From Mesotaenium endlicherianum (Eukaryota > Streptophyta > Zygnematophyceae > Zygnematales > Mesotaeniaceae): a DNA stretch of 47,299 bases. Below, one piece after another: positions 1-10,410 of this stretch (position 1 is its first letter; every line of letters starts with the position of its first letter). The notes below the pieces were generated by a model, which saw nothing but the letters and a program-made list of their open reading frames with translations, had not been told where the DNA came from and searched no databases. The DNA lies in assembly GCA_009602735.1 (NCBI GenBank), contig WELA01013579.1, positions 1-47,299 of the forward strand, written 5' to 3'. The translations under genes were made by a program, and so were the position numbers.

Positions 1-42
1 ACTTGAAAGAAGTCCTTGAAGTATTGAAGCAAAACAAGCTGT

Positions 43-2334
43 TTGCGAAGGAGTCAAAATGCGAGTTTGCCAAACAAACAAGTGGAGTTCCTAGGTCTCC
101 ACGTGACTGCTGATGGCATCAAGATAGACCCCAAGAAGACCACGGTGGTGGAGGAATGGCCAACCCCCACGACCAAGAAAGAACTCCAGTCATTCTTGGG
201 ATTTGCCAATTGGTACAGAAAATTCATCCAAGGCTTCTCGCACATAGCAGCCCCCCTGACAGATCTACTCAAGAAGGACAGGCTATATACATGGACCGAG
301 AAAGAGGAAGAGGCATTTCAAGAGTTAAAGCGAAGATTGACCACATCCCCGGTGCTCACACTCCCAAGTCCAAACCCAGATTGGCCCTTCCACGTCATCA
401 CCGATGCATCTTCCTATGCAATAGGAGCAATCCTGCTTCAAGACCAAGGCAAGGGACTGCAGCCCATCGCCTACGAGTCAAAAAAGCTAAATCCCGCCGA
501 GCAAAATTATACAACCACGGAGCGAGAGGCATTGGCAATTGTACATGCCTTGAAGGTTTGGCGCTGCTACGTTGAAGGACACAAGGTACTGGTCACCACG
601 GACCACGAGGCGTTAAAGCACCTCCAGACGCAGCCGTATCTCTCAAGGAGACAAGCAAGATGGAGCGGATACTTGCAACAATACAACATCACGATTCAGT
701 ACCAGCCCGGCAAGACAAACCCGGCTGACCCCCTCTCAAGACTGCAATTAAATGCAGTGATGGTATCCCTGAAGACAGATCTGGAAGCTCGATTTTCAGC
801 CGCCTATGAAAGAGACCCTTACTACAAGAACGGAGAAGCAGCCTTGGACCCATGCAAGAAGCAAGAAGGCAATTATTGGGTGAGGCAAGATACGGGCCAG
901 AGATGTGTTCCTAATGACATAGACCTCCGGCTCTTGCTTCTACGAGAAGCACACGACAACCCTCTTGGAGGACACTTTGGAATCCTAAGGACCACGGGCG
1001 TTCTAGCTAGGACTTATTGTTGGCCAGGCATGTCTAAGCAAGTCAAGGAGTACTGCAGGAGCTGTGACACATGCCAAAGAATCAAGCCATCATCGCAAAA
1101 GGCGGGAGGACTCCTCCAACCACTACCAATCCCCGAAAGACAATGGACGGACATCTCAATGGACCTTATCGTGGACTTGCCCGTGACACCTCGAGGCCAT
1201 AATGCAATACTCACGGTGGTGGACAGACTTACCAAGATGGCTCATTTTATTCCCACGACGACTAAGGCTACAGCACCACAACTTGCAAGACTCATCTTTG
1301 ACAACATCTTCCGACTCCATGGACTACCATCAAGAATTGTGTCAGATAGAGATCCAAGATTCACAAGCCATTTCTGGAAAAATCTCTTCAAGAACTTGGG
1401 TACATCGCTGGATATGTCTACTGCCTACCACCCACAATCAGATGGGCAAACCGAGCGTATGAATCGTACCCTAAAGACCTCTCTAAAGGCCTACGTGTCT
1501 ACCCTCGAGCAAGACTGGGACATGTACTTGACCCCCCTCGAGTTTGCCTACAACAACACTACGCAGGCCTCTACCCAAGAGTCCCCATTCTTCCTCAACT
1601 ATGGCTTCCATCCGACCACGCCACTGAGCTTCACGGCTGGCCATGATGAAGTACCTGCAGCCACAGATTTTATGGAGACATTAGAAGCAGCCCTTACAGC
1701 AGCGAAGAAAGCTCTACAACACGCGCAAGATGCTCAAGCAAGAGTGGCGAACAGATCCAGAAGAGAAATTACGTACAGAGTGGGTGACAACGTGTTACTA
1801 TCATCCAAGAACATTTCCCTGAACAACAGGCCTGCCGGCAGCAAGTTCTCTCCCAAGTATTTGGGACCCTTCAAGATTATCCAGCAAGTCAACCCCGTTG
1901 CTTTCAAGCTAGAACTTCCCCAGACTATGCACATCGACCCCGTATTCCACGCTTCCCTCTTCAAGCCATATGTGCAACCCGACAACAAGTTCCCAGGACG
2001 TGTGACAACCCCACCAGCCCCAACAATAGTGGATGATCATTTGGAGTACGAAGTGGAAGACATAGTGGCTATGAGAAATTTCAGGAGACAGCAGCAATAC
2101 TTGATCAAGTGGAAAGGATATCCAGATTCGGAGAATAGTTGGGTGGCGGCGCACTACCTTGACAAAGTTCAGAGAAAGTTGAAGCGCTTCCATGCCGCCA
2201 ACCCCCATCTTGGACCAGCCCCAAGTCTCTCTACTAGAAGCCCGAAGACTTCAGGGAGGCAGCCTGCCACCATCAAGAAGCAGCAGAAGACCCCTTGGAG
2301 GCAGCCTGCAAGAACAAGAAAGAGGAAAAATTGA
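43..2334 (+). CDS. pol: Ty3/gypsy chromovirus Pol, C-terminal part (RT end, RNase H, integrase, chromodomain)
   Basis: Polyprotein that copies and integrates element X. Domain order in the 763-residue frame: end of RT with its thumb/connection (about 10-110), RNase H (about 115-235, with ITDASSYAIGA and TTDHEAL), integrase zinc finger (about 300-350, H-H-C-C with CRSCDTCQR), catalytic core with MDLIVD, SDRDPRF and QTERMN (D-D-E all present), GPF/Y module near 605-640, and chromodomain (about 668-718, YLIKWKGYPDSENSW). The first ATG is not biological. RT coding also runs in another frame from base 3 (LKEVLEVL, then LFAKESKCEF) and joins this frame through a shift near 75-85 in an AAACAAACAAG run, so this copy has a frameshifted RT. 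The rest is intact, including the chromodomain that in this group directs integration toward modified chromatin. Confidence 0.93.
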   Translation: MRRSQNASLPNKQVEFLGLHVTADGIKIDPKKTTVVEEWPTPTTKKELQSFLGFANWYRKFIQGFSHIAAPLTDLLKKDRLYTWTEKEEEAFQELKRRLTTSPVLTLPSPNPDWPFHVITDASSYAIGAILLQDQGKGLQPIAYESKKLNPAEQNYTTTEREALAIVHALKVWRCYVEGHKVLVTTDHEALKHLQTQPYLSRRQARWSGYLQQYNITIQYQPGKTNPADPLSRLQLNAVMVSLKTDLEARFSAAYERDPYYKNGEAALDPCKKQEGNYWVRQDTGQRCVPNDIDLRLLLLREAHDNPLGGHFGILRTTGVLARTYCWPGMSKQVKEYCRSCDTCQRIKPSSQKAGGLLQPLPIPERQWTDISMDLIVDLPVTPRGHNAILTVVDRLTKMAHFIPTTTKATAPQLARLIFDNIFRLHGLPSRIVSDRDPRFTSHFWKNLFKNLGTSLDMSTAYHPQSDGQTERMNRTLKTSLKAYVSTLEQDWDMYLTPLEFAYNNTTQASTQESPFFLNYGFHPTTPLSFTAGHDEVPAATDFMETLEAALTAAKKALQHAQDAQARVANRSRREITYRVGDNVLLSSKNISLNNRPAGSKFSPKYLGPFKIIQQVNPVAFKLELPQTMHIDPVFHASLFKPYVQPDNKFPGRVTTPPAPTIVDDHLEYEVEDIVAMRNFRRQQQYLIKWKGYPDSENSWVAAHYLDKVQRKLKRFHAANPHLGPAPSLSTRSPKTSGRQPATIKKQQKTPWRQPARTRKRKN

Positions 2335-3103
2335 CATTAGACACTCTTCTCTTCTCGCAGTTTCTGGACAGAAAACTAAAACTGCTACTGGTAATAGGTC
2401 TCTGCATAATAAATTCTGAAAATTTACCTGGCTGTAGTCCATGAGTAGCCGGTCATTTAGAGTCCAAGTTTGCTCAATTTGGAGCACTGGTGAGAGAGAT
2501 ATGATGCTCTAAGTAGAAGGGGGTCAGGCTGCTGGCATTGTTAGGGCAGAATATGCCTTCTGACATTGTGCCCTCCCCTGAACTTGGAATGCTCTGAAAC
2601 TCAAGACTCTGGTAGAACATCTTACAGCGCCCAGTTTGAGACTTAGTTTGCAGAATTTGGAGAAGTATAGAAGGACTTATGATTTTCAGAAGTTTCTGCA
2701 CAGATTTGGAGGAGTGCCTACTCTCTCAGCTCTCAACGACACTCCAGAAATGAGAATGCTCTCAAATTTGGTGACCCGGTAGAGTTCTCCGACGCGGTCC
2801 GTCTGGCACTCGAATTTTCAGATTTGGAGCAGTTCTGTGGCCGCTATGAATTTTTGAGTTCGTGGCAGATTCTGGGCCAACTTGTACAATTTTCTTTATC
2901 ATTAAGGAGTAGGCTAGCCAATAAGGTCACACCACCTACGACCTTGCCTAGTCTACCTTACATGTGTAGCACCTGACTTGGCGCCTTTGACTAGTCCTCT
3001 TCACATGTGTGGCATCTGACTTGAAACTGTTGACTAGTTTGCTCCACATGTGTAAGACCTGACTTGACGCGCCGAGACGTCGCTTTTTCTATCGGGGGGG
3101 TGA
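2335..3103 (+). other. Non-coding stretch between pol and the 3' LTR of element X
   Basis: No reading frame with recognisable content. The stretch ends in a G run (CGGGGGGG, about 3093-3100) that fits a polypurine tract priming plus-strand synthesis, followed by TGA and the LTR. Short imperfect repeats of an ACATGTGTxxxxCCTGACTTG type lie between about 2960 and 3065. I see nothing else. Confidence 0.6.
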
Positions 3104-3606
3104 TGTAGTGATTTGAGTTATTATATATTAGTTTGCATATATTTTAATGTTTTCAAATATATTTGGAGTAGTATTGTGTGGAGTCAAGTGTGAATAGGTA
3201 CTCTAGTAACTTGGTTCATGTCCTTTGAACCTTCCAAGGCATTTTCGAAGTTAGAGGAAAGACCTAGAAGAACTCCATGTGGCAAAAGTCAAATGTGCCA
3301 TTTTTAGGTCAAAAGGACATGTGTACATTATTCTAGAAAGAGGTGGCAAGTTTTGGGATGTGTTGGGTGCCAACACATCAACATACACCTTCCTAGAAAT
3401 TACTTATGTAGCAAGTATATAAACAAGAGCTAGAGCATAGAAAGATATGGGAGAATCACTCTTGTACTTGCCAAAATCCAGAAATATATTAACTTTCAAG
3501 AAGCCATCTCTCTTTCAAGAAGCTACCACTCGTGTTCAAAGATCCTTGTCTTGAATAGATAAAGTATTATGTTTTACTAAGTACTTTATCTATCTGTTTC
3601 ACTACA
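3104..3606 (+). repeat. 3' LTR of element X (503 bp)
   Basis: Starts TGTAGTG and ends CACTACA, an exact 7-bp inverted terminal pair of the TG...CA type. It follows the polypurine tract and directly precedes foreign sequence. A TATA-like TATATAAAC lies near 3416-3424, suiting a U3 promoter. The 5' LTR is outside the window, so the boundary rests on the inverted ends and the PPT only. Confidence 0.8.
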
Positions 3607-5873
3607 ACTACTGTTAACCGAGTCAGACTTGGGCCGCATAAGCTCATTCAGACCGAATGGGATTGTGTGGAGAAAACTTGCCAGGAGCTGCACAAGCTCG
3701 GCATGATGGAGAAATCAACCTCAGTACATGGAGCTCCCACAGTAGTAGTTGCCAAGAAGGAGGAGGCTAGCAATTATATAGCCACTCGTATAAGTGGAGA
3801 CTACAGACGACTGAATCTTCACACGGAGCCAGACAGCTATGTGATGCCTACACCAGAGCAAATCTTTGCGATTGCTACCACCGGGAAGGTGTTCAGCATC
3901 ATCGACCTACGCCAAGGCTTCAACCAGATCCCTGTGAAAACAGAAGATCAAGTACTCACTCAGGCCGCAATTCCTAGAGAGGAGTACGTCATTGCCTATG
4001 CCACGCGCTCTAACAACCGAGCGGAGAGCAACTACTCGTCCTACGAAGGAGGGCTGCTGGCATTGGTTTGGACTGTCGCACATTTCAGACAGTATCTATG
4101 GGGAAGACCCTTCACACTGATTACAGATCACTCGCCGTTACTCTGGTTGATGAAGAATGGAGACCTCACTGGTAAATTGGCTCTCTGGGCTCTTAAGCTC
4201 CAGGAGTACCAGATGACAATGATACATCGAGCAGGTATACTCAAAAATGACGCCGATGGACTCAACACAAACCCCGACCCATCCGCAGACGACAAAACGG
4301 GAGCTCAAGAAGACGAAGATCCGAGCAACCTAGCATAATTGGCAGCCTGCCTGGCCGAAATGGCTAGAATGGTAGCGTCAGGAAAAGCTGAGCCTCTACC
4401 CATGTTCAGTCCAGAGATCTGGAAAGATCAAGCCACTATGCATTGGCTGAAGACGGGAGTCCATATGGAAGGATTATCGGTGAAAGAAAAGGACCAGGTG
4501 AGCCATTGAGCTAAACGGTGCTGGAAACGCAATAACCTCTTCAAGATTGAAGAAACTGGTCAGGAGAAGTTGGTGCCAGAACCCACCAAAAGGCGAGCTC
4601 TGGTGCAGGAAATGCACGAGAATACTAGACATTATGGTGTCAAGAAGACATATAGTCTTCTGGAGCTGCCTTACTGGTGGAGGGGCATGAAGCAGCAGTG
4701 TGAGGATGTGATCAAGGCCTGCAAAAGCTGTGATCGCGTTAAGGCTGGTTTCACGCAGCAGCACCCACACCTGCAACCTCTGCCAATCATGGGCCTAGGC
4801 TACCGAGGGAGCTGCGATCTCGTAGGAGAGCTACCGCTGTCCAAACGAGGTAACAAGTACATTATGGTCATGATTGAGCATTTCTCTAAGTGGATAGAGG
4901 TTGTACCTCTAACTGCAAAGGAAAGCTTGGGGACCGCGGAAGCGCTTCTCAACGGTGTGATTGTACGTCATGGAGCTCCAGCACAAGTGCTGACAGACCA
5001 GGGGTCTGAGTTCCAAGGATCTTTTTAGAAACTCTTGGACAGATGCTTCATTGACCATCGCACTTCGTCTAGAGACCACCCACAAGGAGATGGTCTAGCA
5101 AAACGGATGGTGCAAACCATGAAGTCTGCTTTGCGCAGATTTTGCCTTGAGCATGACAAGCGTGATTGAGATCTGGCCCTGCCATTGCTGGTTATGGGTT
5201 ACAGATTTAGCAAGCAAGCTGCTTTGGCGAATTACTCGCCTTATCAGATTTTGTTGGTAGAAGTCCAGTTGTGCCCAGCAGCATCAAGCAGGACATTGAG
5301 CAGGTGAAAGACCTGGACAACCCTGCTAAACTGCTAAAGGTCATGGTACGCCGCAAGGTGTTATTTGAGCATATGATGCCGGCTGCCTTGGACAATCTAA
5401 AAATTGCACAGAAAAGAGACACACAGCGCTACGCCAGGACGCGAGACGGGAGCTACCGCCTGCAAATGACACAGATCCAGGGAGGAGACTTCGTCTACCG
5501 CAAGCGCCAGACCAAGACCACCATTGACACCAGTTCAGGTGCAGTAATCTTACGCGTGAAACATGCGTTCGACGATGGTGTGTTGGAACTGGAAGGTTCT
5601 GATGGTAAAACCATCAGAGATCACTTGCAGAACTGTTTGCTGTGTCATTTGCCAAATATTGATCCTACGGTTAAGGCTGTGCCCGAGGAATTGGTGCCAG
5701 CCACGCCTTGTGCCAGCTGCAAAGTGCTGGATGATCAAGACGCAATGGTAGCTTGCGATAAGTGTAGTGCCCGTTGGCACACCTTCTGCATTGGCGAAGA
5801 AGAGATTATGGCAGGACGGTGGGAATGTCCTGATTGCCTTCCTAAAACCCCCAGCCATAGAGCCAGGAAATAG
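3607..5873 (+). pseudogene. pol: Element P: decayed Ty3/gypsy pol with C-terminal PHD finger
   Basis: Remains of a second Ty3/gypsy polymerase, not a chromovirus. From about 3667 the frame reads RT start (VVVAKKEE, then SGDYRRLNLHT, then FSIIDLRQGFNQIPV). Near 3945-3960 it jumps into RNase H (EEYVIAYATRS, TLITDHSPLLWL), so the RT catalytic core with its xxDD box is deleted. Integrase follows from about 4570: zinc finger (EMHENTRHYG, CKSCDRVK), core DLVGELP, and LTDQGSEF. The expected glutamate is lysine (GDGLAKRMVQ). Stops at 4336-4338, 4507-4509, 5026-5028 and 5167-5169, plus a frame change near 5250, break it. The last open frame (5271-5873) holds the integrase tail, LPNIDPT and a PHD finger. 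Its 5' part was cut off by the insertion of X. Confidence 0.85.
5710..5838 (+). other. PHD finger at the C-terminus of the element P integrase
   Basis: The complete C4HC3 zinc-ligand set is visible: CASC, CDKC, a WHTFC box (His and Cys) and CPDC, in the usual spacing, with the Trp two residues before the seventh Cys region. PHD fingers usually bind histone H3 tails. Placed where chromoviruses have a chromodomain, it could tether integration complexes to chromatin (inference). It is in frame with the integrase C-terminal segment and ends shortly before the stop at 5871-5873. Confidence 0.85.
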
Positions 5874-5919
5874 AAGCTTTCAGCGGAAAGACAGGGACGC
5901 CTCAGCTGAAAGGGAGGGG

Positions 5920-7389
5920 TGTAAGGGAAACTGAAGATAAGCTATCTTTTCAAAAAGTTCTGCTAAGTGTTGAATGAGGAATTGGCTGAACATGGGAAGC
6001 ACTGAGTGTGGGATGCCTCACCGCATGATGCAAGTGCAGGAAGACCAAGAAAGGGTCAAACCCCAACCAAGCTGTCACCGACACACATGCAAGGGACGAT
6101 CAATCTGGTCGTTTCCCCACGTGCAGCGACGCACCGACACGTCAATCAGGTCAAAGGCACACGTGCTGAGAAGCCACACACGTGCCAGGGTCCGACGTTA
6201 GGCACGACAGCTGTCGCAACTGCTATCCACTTGATGGTGCCGCACGCGCAGCACAAGTCACGGCCGCCCAGGTACGGGAAGTCAGCATTGACTCACCGAC
6301 CAGAGGACCGAGTTATCTCAGTCAGCGGCCATGTCAAAGTCGTTATCACTGTCAAAGTGGTCACGACACGTCAAACCCACACGCAGGAATGGATGGGAAT
6401 TTGGACGGAGTAGTCAGCCGAAAGGCTAGGGATATGGAACCAGCAATGAGCCAGCCCAGCAAGTGCCAAGAAAGGTACTGATCAATCGGCTATCTAAGCC
6501 AAATACAGCAGGGATGTTGCAGAGGCGTTGTGTGCCACCTCGGCCAAGACCCTCAGGTGACTAGTCACGGCTTGAGCGTTCATTCTAAACGCTGTCAGCC
6601 AGCCACATAGGTATGATTGTCAGCTGAAGGGCTAAGCAGTCACGCGCAACAATCCCAAGGCATGCATGCATGCGGAATGACAACTCCTAAGTTGTGTGAG
6701 AGCTGCTAGGTAAGGACGGCATGCAAGCTAAGCACCGTGACTAAGCACTGGCATTCTCGAGAGAGGATAATGTGTGGTGCCTGTGTAAGGCACGAGTCCT
6801 GCCTGAAGCTGTCTCATTCTTGCTCGCATCGTTGTGAAAGGAAGTTGAAGAAGCGGAGGGAGCACGAAGAAGAAGGAGTTCCCAAGGCCATAGAACAACC
6901 GAGACGCCACGCTTCTGCCGACGCTGGAAGATTTCTTCCTAAGTGTATCATAGAAAGGTTAGACCTCAGGAGTTCCCAAGAGAGTTCTCGCTGGTAGAAA
7001 GTAAAGAGCTGCAGAATAGAATCTGTTAGGAGATTAGCACAGATTTGGGTCAAACGCCACAAGCGTGCGAGGGCCACTTAAAATGGTGAGTGCTGTATTA
7101 GTTTCCAAGTTCTCAGAAGTCTCGATTGTCGAATTGCTGATAGCAAGAGTAGTCTTAACAAGTAAAGCTCTCAGTGAAGAACTGAGCGAGCCCAGCCGAG
7201 CAGTGAAGAGCTGTTAAGGTGCGGTGTTGAGCGAAGAGCTCAGCGAAAGCCTTGAAGGGCAATTTTCTTTGAATCTGGCATTGCCTGTTAAGCTGCTTAG
7301 ACGTGATTTTTGCAAACCACAAAACTTGTTCATTTTGTAATCCCTCAACTTGGGTGAAAGCCTGTGTGGAAGTAATACGCTTCTGTCCT
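5920..7389 (+). repeat. LTR of element P (about 1.47 kb)
   Basis: Begins TGTAAGGGAAACTG directly after a purine tract (GAAAGGGAGGGG, 5908-5919), so it is the 3' LTR of the PHD-integrase element. The first 290 bp recur at 7390-7678, which fixes the 5' boundary. The 3' end reads CTGTCCTT and runs straight into the second copy without a clean CA end. Short open frames inside are LTR noise. Confidence 0.75.
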
Positions 7390-7678
7390 TGTAAGGGAAA
7401 CTGAAGATAAGCTATCTTTTCAAAAATTTCTGCTAAGTGTTGAATGAGAAACTGGTTGAACATGGGAAGCACTGAGTGTGGGATGCCTCACCGCATGATG
7501 CAAGTGCAAGAAGACCAGGTCAAACCCCAACCAGTCTGTCACCGACACACGTGCAAGGGACGATCAACCCGGTCGATTCCCCACGTGCAGCGACGCACCG
7601 ACACGTCAACCAGGTCGAAGGCACACGTGCTGAGAAGCCACGCACGTGCCAGGGGTCCGACGCTGTTAGGCACGACAA
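7390..7678 (+). repeat. Second, truncated LTR copy of element P
   Basis: Near-identical direct copy of 5920-6213 (small indels such as loss of AAGAAAGGG near 7517 and an inserted CTG near 7663). Similarity stops at GGCACGAC, just upstream of the inverted-repeat element at 7687, and does not resume beyond it. Two LTRs therefore stand head to tail with no internal DNA between them. Confidence 0.8.
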
Positions 7679-7686
7679 TATTGAAG

Positions 7687-9070
7687 TTTTGTAACATGTC
7701 TCAGGGCCTCTTTACAGTGGGCAAAAGCGTTCAATTCAATCCGCCACTTGTGCAATCGCGTTATATCCAATTCGATTAAAGGTCTCTCAATTGGATTGAA
7801 GAGAATGAAGTTGAAATTGTAAGTGGCTGCATATGGTTTACAGTGCACAGAGCTCCTAAAATTCGTCGTCTGTCAAATCACTCTTACCTCGATGACGCTT
7901 TTCGTAACACTTCTTTTCTCGGCGACTCGGTCACGCTAAAGAGACACTCGTCAGATAACTTAGCTCTTTTGATCGTCGGATGCATTCGAATCTTACTCGA
8001 ATGCAAGTCTTGGTATTTGTTGTGAAGCATACTCAAAATGTAAAGCAAAGTACGTAAAATGTTTCGATGTGGGGTTTGACATGTCAGTTCTGACACCTTG
8101 TCAGTCGGTTTTTTACATTTGCACAAGTATGTATGATAGTTTATTGTCGTCAGTATGTATGGTAGTTTATTGTTGTCAATTCGGCGCCCCTCACGTAACT
8201 CTTATGAGGGAGAATTCAGTAAGGGCCCTCGCTCGTGTGAGCGCTGGCCCGTACGCGTTCAAAATCGGAGATTTGCCACGCGAAAGTGTTCGTCGTGAAC
8301 GCTTTCTCTGTGCGGCCCCAGCGCGGCCTGCCCTTTTGCGACCGCCATAAATTAGGGCTTGGCCATAACCTATTCCTCTTCGCTTTTGCTTAGGGAGTGC
8401 GTCCTTAGGGCGCTTTTCGTGAGCGGCCATGGCGAGGAGGAACGAGGCGGAGCCTCGCCTGGGCCGCGAGGTAGCCCGCCATGGGGTCGTGGGAGAGGGC
8501 GCTCTTCCTTGCTAGGAGGGTTCGTGGGGTGGAAAGGTTGGGAGCGCCTGCTGCTGGACAGCCATGGCCGCTCGTCGTTGCAGGCAACCATGGCAGCCTG
8601 CCAGTCATGAGGGTGTTAGAGAGAGAGGGGATGCATGGTGGAGGGAGGGAGGGAGGGAGGGTCGTTAGCAGCGACTTCGAGCATCGACGGCATTCGCGCT
8701 GTTTTGACGCCTTAATTTGTCGCGATCGTTCGGCGTGTCTGTGAGGGGACGATAACATTGAACGAGTATGTAACGTAGTATACATACGAGTAGATCTTAA
8801 GTGAGAATTGGAGACGTTCCGTTTGCGAGAATCCGAATTGACCTCTCGAGCTCAATTTGAAAATGTTCAATTCAATTGAGTTTTGTGCAATCCAATTCTG
8901 AAAAGTTCACAATCTTGATTGCGGACGAGAGCCATCTTAAAGCACTTTTTGAAGCCACTTTTTGGAAAGTAAAAGCTGGTGTACCATCCGGTACACAAGA
9001 GTATACTTAAGTTAGAATTGAGTCGTCTGGATATGCCAACTGTAAAGAGGCCCTCAGACATGTCACAAAA
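7687..9070. mobile_element. Non-autonomous element with 37-bp terminal inverted repeats
   Basis: Bases 7687-7723 and 9034-9070 are inverted repeats, 34 of 37 positions matching, with the core AGGGCCTCTTTACAGT. They enclose 1.3 kb without a transposase. The inner AGGGCC end resembles hAT-type ends, but the repeat extends outward beyond it and no target duplication is clear, so the superfamily is open. The inside carries CAATTCAATT-type motifs near both ends and one copy of a CpG-rich repeat (8190-8745). Confidence 0.6.
8190..8745 (-). repeat. CpG-rich dispersed repeat, copy 1 (reverse orientation)
   Basis: The reverse strand of this stretch aligns over its whole length with 9453-10030: shared blocks include AACAGCGCGA, GCGACAAA, CCATGGCC, AGAGCGCCCTC and ACGGGCCAG. 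Identity is roughly 60-65 percent by eye. Open frames inside encode low-complexity Pro/Arg/Ser sequence with no family I recognise. An AGGG microsatellite (four units, 8641-8660) lies within. Confidence 0.6.
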
Positions 9071-9452
9071 ACAAACTTTGAGATAGAATAATATATGCAA
9101 TAATTTTAAAACTCATACTAATAATGCTATCGCGCATGTAGATCAGAGTCATCATATATGTTAGTAACTTAGGACCCAGAGTAGCTACATAAGCATTGAA
9201 TATTGATATTTCTTCTTCATCGCAGTCAAGAATAGAAAATAGCTTCACAAACCCTCCCAACCCACCCTCAGAATACACTAAATAGTAGAGTAATATGAGT
9301 GACTCAGTATATCATAATAAAGGACAAGTAGGATAGGTAGGATAGGCAATAGGCAATACAAGTAATATTATCCAATTAAGTATATGTATGTATATTGCAT
9401 ATAGCATATCTATCTCAAATGGATTTATATTGGTTTGTGAGACCTACAATTT
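9071..9452. other. AT-rich stretch without gene content
   Basis: No coding signal. It contains CCCTCCCAACCCACCCT near 9246-9262; a very similar stretch recurs at 42686-42702, with related AT-rich sequence after it in both places, which suggests a dispersed repeat. Confidence 0.4.
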
Positions 9453-10030
9453 TCCCCTCACATAGCCCCTCTGGAAGATCGCGACAAACGAGTCTTCGAA
9501 ACAGCGCGATTGCTGTTGACGCTCGCGGTGGAAGCAACAACTTCTCCCCCTCCCTCATCCGCCATACTTGATGCACTCCAACCATGGCCACCGTCCCCTC
9601 CTCTTCCCACCTTCATTCTTGGATTTCTTTCACGCCCTCTTAACAAGCAAGCGGCCATGGCTGCCCATCAGCATGCGCTCCCACCCCTAAGACCCAACGA
9701 ACCCATTTATTGATCAAGAGCGCCCTCACTTACGCTTCCGTCACGAGCCACCTCGTGAGGCTTCGCCTCGCTTCGTCTCACCATGGCCACTCACAAGAAA
9801 CCCTAAGAGCGCACTCTCTGAACGAAGGACATCCGCATGAAAGAGGCCCAAATTCATGGAGGAAGTTACTTTCATGGGAGTTGTCAAGAGCGGGTCGAAA
9901 GAGACACAATCGAACGCTTTCGCGTCGGACCGCGTGAAAAGCGTACATAATTGCTACGGGATACAAGTCGAGCGTACCTACGGGCCAGAGCTCACACGAG
10001 CGGCGGCCCTTATTGTTTTGCCCTTCACAA
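9453..10030 (+). repeat. CpG-rich dispersed repeat, copy 2
   Basis: Diverged inverted partner of 8190-8745, with about 700 bp between the copies. Differences are rich in CG to TG or CA changes, as expected from methylated cytosine decay. A short plant telo-box-like AAACCCTAA lies at about 9798. No coding capacity is recognised. Confidence 0.6.
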
Positions 10031-10237
10031 AAGCTATGTAAAAGGCGCCATACCGAAGCCAAGAAACTATATCACATACTTGAGAAGAAGCTAAAAGTGG
10101 CCAGGAGCCATTGAAGGCTACCTATGTTGCGACTAATGGAGTTTCAAGCTACCAACCCCGCGTGCAAGTCAACATATAAACTAGGTCCATGACGCAGGCA
10201 AATCTACGCACGCTTAAGCCTGAGTGCACGATCTTTG

Positions 10238-10410
10238 TGTGCGACTGAATCCAACAATTGCAAGTCATTTAAGGTGCCTGAGCGCACAATGAAGATTAGG
10301 AGTTGCAAGAAGTTGTTGGAAGATGTGCGACTGAATTGAGATAATTGCAAGTCACTTAAGGTGCCTGAGTGCACAATGATTATCAGGAGTTGCAAGAAGC
10401 TGTTTGAAGA
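10238..10410 (+). repeat. Two-copy tandem repeat, 86-bp period
   Basis: The motif TGTGCGACTGAAT starts at 10238 and again at 10324; the following blocks (AATTGCAAGTCA, AAGGTGCCTGAG, AGGAGTTGCAAGAAG) match in order through about 10410. The two units differ at several positions, so the duplication is not recent. Confidence 0.7.

Larger units (their letters stand above)
1..3606 (+). mobile_element. Element X: 3' part of a Ty3/gypsy chromovirus, truncated by the window edge
   Basis: Seen: a pol reading frame (end of RT, RNase H, integrase, chromodomain), a 0.77-kb non-coding stretch, a G-run polypurine tract and a 503-bp LTR. The LTR is followed at once by sequence that reads as the reverse transcriptase of an unrelated Ty3/gypsy element (P). 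Inference: X inserted into P. The 5-bp target duplication should be ACTAC or close to it (3607-3611), but the left copy lies outside the window. X shares no LTR sequence with the elements at 12309-40347. Confidence 0.9.

Noticed and set aside
5974..6481. Overlapping frames (MRNWLNMGSTECG..., MWDASPHDAS...) repeated at 7444-7779
   Set aside because: They lie inside the LTR of element P and repeat only because the LTR does; composition is not coding-like.
8359..8785. GC-rich frames on both strands near 8.4-8.8 kb as a gene
   Set aside because: Low-complexity Pro/Arg/Ser translation in several frames, inside a diverged repeat whose other copy does not keep the frame.
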